Assembly (NCBI RefSeq): GCF_000208745.1 | Contig: NC_030859.1 | Coordinates: 6,517,820 to 6,581,819, forward strand | Reading direction: 5' to 3' | DNA length: 64,000 bases | Source: Theobroma cacao | Taxonomy: Eukaryota; Streptophyta; Magnoliopsida; Malvales; Malvaceae | Shown here: piece by piece, positions 60,520-64,000 of the stretch | Layout: every line of letters begins with the position of its first letter | How positions within the stretch are numbered: position 1 is the first letter of the stretch | Notes under the pieces: model-generated | Databases searched by the model: none | What the model was told of the DNA's origin: nothing | The model's input: the letters and a program-made list of their open reading frames with translations, nothing else | Made by a program: the position numbers and the translations under genes

Positions 60520-61239
60520 ATGCTTTAGGAGCAAAGGATTTCCATTTTAGAACAACCACTGCCCAAGTCTTTCTTCAGCCTACGAGGTGAAAATTGGTTG
60601 TTGGGTTGCTTACTTCTATTTGGAAGCAACATTTTATAGTCACTCCAAGTGTTCTTGCAAGTAGATTGTCCAAAAATTTTCCCATACACAACATTTAAAC
60701 ATCTTGTATGAAAGAATAGAAAAATATAGCTTTGAACTTGGTTAAATTGTATTGAACTGTACAGGATACAAGACATTTGGCTAGACTTATATATACTAAT
60801 GATTTAAATGTAAACTGCACAACAAAAGATGATTCTCTGATCTGCAATGTTTGAGTTTTTGGCTTGATCCTTGATTTAAAGTTCCCATTCTTAAGCTACT
60901 ATAGTGGATAAACCTTGAGCCTTGATCTACCGCTTGTGCACTCTTGGAAAGAATGAAGCTTACAGCTTTGAGTTTTTGCTGCCTCATTGGATAAGCTCCG
61001 GTTGATGACGGTAATCTGCGGTTTATAGGCCCAAGGACTTGGTCCGCTGCTGTCTGGATCTAGCATGTTCTAGAGCTTACCGTTGCATCAGTTCATCTTG
61101 ATCTGTTGTTGCACTAGTTTTGTTTGCATCATCTTTGCTTGATCTCCCGCTGCATTGAATACTGCATGGGTTGGAGAAGACCTAATCTCCTTTACATACA
61201 CTTGCAACATGATGGAGCCATTTGCCACACCAATATTGG
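60520..61239 (-). repeat. Probable 3' LTR/UTR of a Ty1-copia fragment
   Basis: It lies directly downstream of the copia RNase H end on the - strand. A TATATAAG box (60787-60795) followed by a TTCAATACAATTT stretch looks like the LTR promoter and transcript start. No second LTR was found, so boundaries are unknown. Open frames at 60525-60987 are in this block and show no homology. Confidence 0.5.
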
Positions 61240-61480
61240 ATCTTAGAAACAAAAACTTTGTTGAGAGAGAGGTTTGGCTAAACCATCAGCTAGTTGATCA
61301 TAAAGTAGGAATTTAAGATACTTTTAGTAAATTAGAATTGACGTGTTCTCTCACGAAGTGATAAACGAAGGCAAGATGTTTCATATGAAACACGTGATTT
61401 GCACATAGAAAGGTGGCAGCAATGTTATCCCAATGGATAATTAATTAAAGACGAATGACATGAGAGTTTTAATTCTCTCG
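61240..61480 (-). pseudogene. Ty1-copia RNase H C-terminal fragment
   Basis: The - strand frame reads [20 protein letters not shown] and [13 protein letters not shown], then after a shift QLADGLAKPLS-like residues and FLFLRSNIGV. This is the end of copia RNase H (CDN.SA..L..NPV.H.RTKHI.ID.HFVRE ... QLADI.TK.L). The rest of the element is missing upstream. Confidence 0.8.
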
Positions 61481-61492
61481 AAAGCTTATTGA

Positions 61493-61913
61493 CAAGGGGT
61501 GAGCAATTTTTGGTTAAAACCTGATTAACCAAATTAAACAAAAAATTTTGGTTAAACAGTTTAGTTAATATATATATATATATAGATATATATATATTTA
61601 TATATATATATATATAAACAGTAATATCTTTATAGGTTGAATTTATCTTGATTAAAATGTGGAGATGATTAATTTTACTTATCTTTTTCTTGAAAAATGT
61701 TGTTGAAAATGTTGCTAAAAATTGTTGAAAAAAGTGATGAAATATACTTATAACTGACTAAACAGACTGATCGACAAATACAATTTAATTTCGATTATTT
61801 CAATTTCTATGATATATTTGGTTCAGTTTGACTCTCTTCTATGAAAGTTTGGTTAGCGCGGTTTTCAAAAATTTCAAATTAAACCAATCAAACCAACTAA
61901 ATGCACACCCCTG
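61493..61913. mobile_element. hAT-like MITE candidate
   Basis: The left end reads CAAGGGGTGAGCAATTTTTGGTT and the right end, reverse complemented, CAGGGGTGTGCATTTAGTTGGTT. These resemble the common plant hAT MITE end CAGGGGTGTGCA. The interior is built of GGTTAAAC/GGTTTAATT-like repeats in inverted arrangement around a (TA)n tract (61568-61617). No 8-bp duplication could be confirmed. Confidence 0.55.
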
Positions 61914-61959
61914 GCAAAAGTTTCGAACACTTTAATAGATCAGGTAATTCTTTAGGAGG

Positions 61960-62587
61960 ATGAAAAAAAAAAAAGCGATGAGAAGAGACAAAGGACAGCA
62001 ACAAGCAGGCACCGGCAGTGAACGGCAGAACGGTTGGAGAGCAGATTTCAACGACTGGCGAAACGACTTTACTCAGTCGATGTAGGAAACCTTAGTCCTA
62101 AAGTTACATGGATACAAATCAAAGAGGTTTTTCAGGTGTATGGGGTGGTCGTTGACATTTTTCTATGGAAGCTAAAACATCCAAGTAAAAATAACAGACC
62201 AATTTTTGCTTTCGTTAGATATTGCTCCATTGGGGAAATGCGTCGTGCTATTTCAATGGGAGATGGGAAAGTGATTGAAGGACTCCAGATAGTGGTTAAT
62301 ATAGTTATATCAGAAAAACAGGGTACTACTAAATCAGGTGAGAAAAATAGTCAAAGCAAAAAAACAGGGGAGAGAAATAGATGAGAGGAACTCCTGCAAG
62401 AGATCCTATAAAGAAGCCCTCAACACAGGAAGCAAAGGCAAAAATGAGATGAGTGCCAATCTAGGGATGAAAATCAGTGATTTTGTTCCAAATGCTGAGG
62501 TTGAAAAGGAAATGACCTTCATCAACATCCCACTGCCGGATGAAGACATGGAATGCCTTAAGCGAAGTGCCATTGCCACCACGAAAG
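61960..62587 (+). pseudogene. LINE (L1-type) ORF1 fragment with RRM-like domain
   Basis: From 62034 the frame reads VDVGNLSPKVTWIQIKEVFQ, VYGVVVDIFLWKLKHPSKNN and RPIFAFVRYCSIGEMRRAIS, an RRM-like fold with the RNP-type block FAFVRY. Just before it, in another frame, RADFNDWRNDFTQS is readable, the usual lead-in of plant LINE ORF1 proteins, so a frameshift lies near 62075. A second frame change near 62385 leads to KRSYKEALN and MECLKRSAIATTKV. Homology ends at 62587 where a chromovirus-family LTR starts. Alternatively it could come from a host RRM gene copy, but the RRM plus downstream pattern fits LINE ORF1 better. Confidence 0.65.
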
Positions 62588-64000
62588 TGTAACACCTCGT
62601 ACTTTGCTATGTTGACTAATAGAACTTATCGAATGCCAATTGAAGTAAATTAGAGTGTTTAAGAGTGATGAAGGGGGGAGAAAATATTCTAGAGTAAAAT
62701 ATTTCGCACGTGAAGCAATAGCAATTAAATAATAATATTTTTATTAAGGATGAATTAACGATATAAAAAGTAATTTGGAAGTGAATCGGGGCATAATAAG
62801 ACATTTTGGGAGCCAAGGAGACAAATAAAATATTTTGAAATAAAATAATATTTTATTAATAAAATAATATTAAAATATTAATATTTTATTCAGTATCAAA
62901 ATTTTTCATGAAGAAGGAGTATATGGTCAATCTAAGTGGGGGAGAAGAAGAACGAGGAAATTTTGGAGAAAAATGACGCTAATGGGGCTCGCAGTCTTTA
63001 TTAATTAAAGCTAGCGCGGGTAAGTAAATATTTAAATATTTTAGTGATACCGCGTTAAAGTATAAACTTGATATTTTATTTATACAAGTGTTAAGAAGGA
63101 AAAATGAAAAGAAATTGGAATTAAAAGATTGTGGAAGGATACAATTAAAAAGGGTGAAAACCTTGGAAGGCAAAATGGTAATTTTGTCATTAATTTGGTC
63201 AAAGCTCTTCATCCTTATCCCATGGCCGGTTCTTATCTCCACCCACAAGATATTTTCTTCTCCTCCTCCATGCTCCCACACCATTTTCATGCTTCCATGC
63301 CATTTTCACCTTGCCATCATGCATTTGAAAGGAAAAATGGCTTTGTTTTGCAAGGAAAACCGTACTTTTGGAAAGAAAATAGATGAGATTAGTTGGAAGA
63401 GAGGAGAAAGGAAAGAAAGAAAGGAGAAAGAAAAAGAGAGAAAGGAAGAAAAGGCTTGGTTTTGGTGATTCAAGCAAGGAAAGGTAAGGATTCTTGTTTT
63501 TAGCTTGAGTAATCTTTGAAAATGAGTTAGTGACTAAGAGAAATGTCTTGTAGCAGCAAAGATTGGCTTGATTGGAGAAAAATTGGTGACATACAAGCCA
63601 ATAAACCTGTGGGTACATGATGGACTCAGAGTGGAAAGGGAAAGCAGTAGGCTTAACACTATGTTTTAAAGCCTACGGTTAGTTGAATATTGTGAGGAAA
63701 TAATTGTGCAAGTGTGGGCAGCATATGAATGTAAATTGTGGCGCATGTAAACTTAGGAAATGCTTGATGAAATTAGACTTATAATTGCTGCCATGTGCGA
63801 GGTTATTGGTGCGAAAATGATAGTTGAACTTGATAGATACCATTGGAAAGGATTAATATGTGTGCTAACTTTATAAACAAGTTGCCAGTACTTATAATCT
63901 AAAGAATTACGCAAGAAAAGGATATGAAGAACCTTAGCAAAAACGTGTCAAGATGCAAGTTAGTAGAATGAGGATTCATGATTGAATGAGAAAGAGAAGT
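62588..64000 (+). repeat. Chromovirus-family LTR, 5' part, running off the right edge
   Basis: Begins TGTAACACCTCGTACTTTGC and matches the - strand start of the chromovirus LTR at 56276 (TGTAACACCCCGTATCC), with shared TATTAATATTTTATTCAGT, AAGTGGGGGAGAAGAA and TTTTAGTGATACCGCG blocks. Frames at 62616-63618 are LTR sequence. GAAAG (62583-62587) is the left flank; the right flank is beyond the window. Confidence 0.82.

Overview
This window is nuclear DNA from a flowering plant, most likely a eudicot. It is AT-rich, its one host gene has many small GT-AG introns, and most of the rest is plant transposable elements: hAT, CACTA, Ty1-copia, Ty3-gypsy chromovirus, Athila-type gypsy and a LINE. The species cannot be named from the sequence. 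I see no prokaryotic genes, CRISPR array, rRNA or convincing tRNA.

The one recognisable host gene lies at about 9.65-12.7 kb on the + strand. It encodes a PIN-LIKES (PILS) auxin transport facilitator of the ER membrane, in ten coding exons after a 5'UTR intron. Nine exons keep perfect phase. Exon 2 is one base short, which shifts the frame and brings a stop at the start of exon 3, so this allele or assembly looks broken. A solo LTR sits 25 bp after the stop codon.

Layout. 0-3 kb: the end of a gypsy LTR (-), then two short hAT derivatives, each with degenerate inverted ends and an 8-bp target duplication; the first keeps the end of a transposase. 3.1-8.2 kb: a decayed Ty1-copia element (+). 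9.65-12.7 kb: PILS. 12.7-14.4 kb: solo LTR with duplication CCTCT. 16.1-19.45 kb: a 3.3-kb gypsy solo LTR. 19.6-21.3 kb: fragments of an Athila-like LTR, a copia reverse transcriptase (-) and another LTR-like piece. 21.9-34.0 kb: a decayed CACTA (En/Spm) transposase locus (-), split by an Athila-type deletion derivative (22139-27795, duplication GAAAG), an LTR-like block and an Athila LTR fragment. 34.6-56.3 kb: a chromovirus (-) with 3.6-kb LTRs, itself split by a 9.2-kb Athila element (41347-50580, duplication ACAAT). 56.8-58.4 kb: a second solo LTR of the 12.7-kb family, inverted, duplication ATATC. 60.5-61.5 kb: 3' end of a copia element (-). 61.5-61.9 kb: a hAT-like MITE. 62.0-62.6 kb: a LINE ORF1 fragment cut by a chromovirus-family LTR that runs off the window.

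The genes do not form a pathway. The window records layered insertion and decay around one membrane-transporter gene. The most notable points are the PILS frameshift with a solo LTR in its 3'UTR, two Athila elements that both lost reverse transcriptase, RNase H and the integrase core but kept a common 3' module, and two precisely bounded hAT derivatives. No previously undescribed gene system could be supported.
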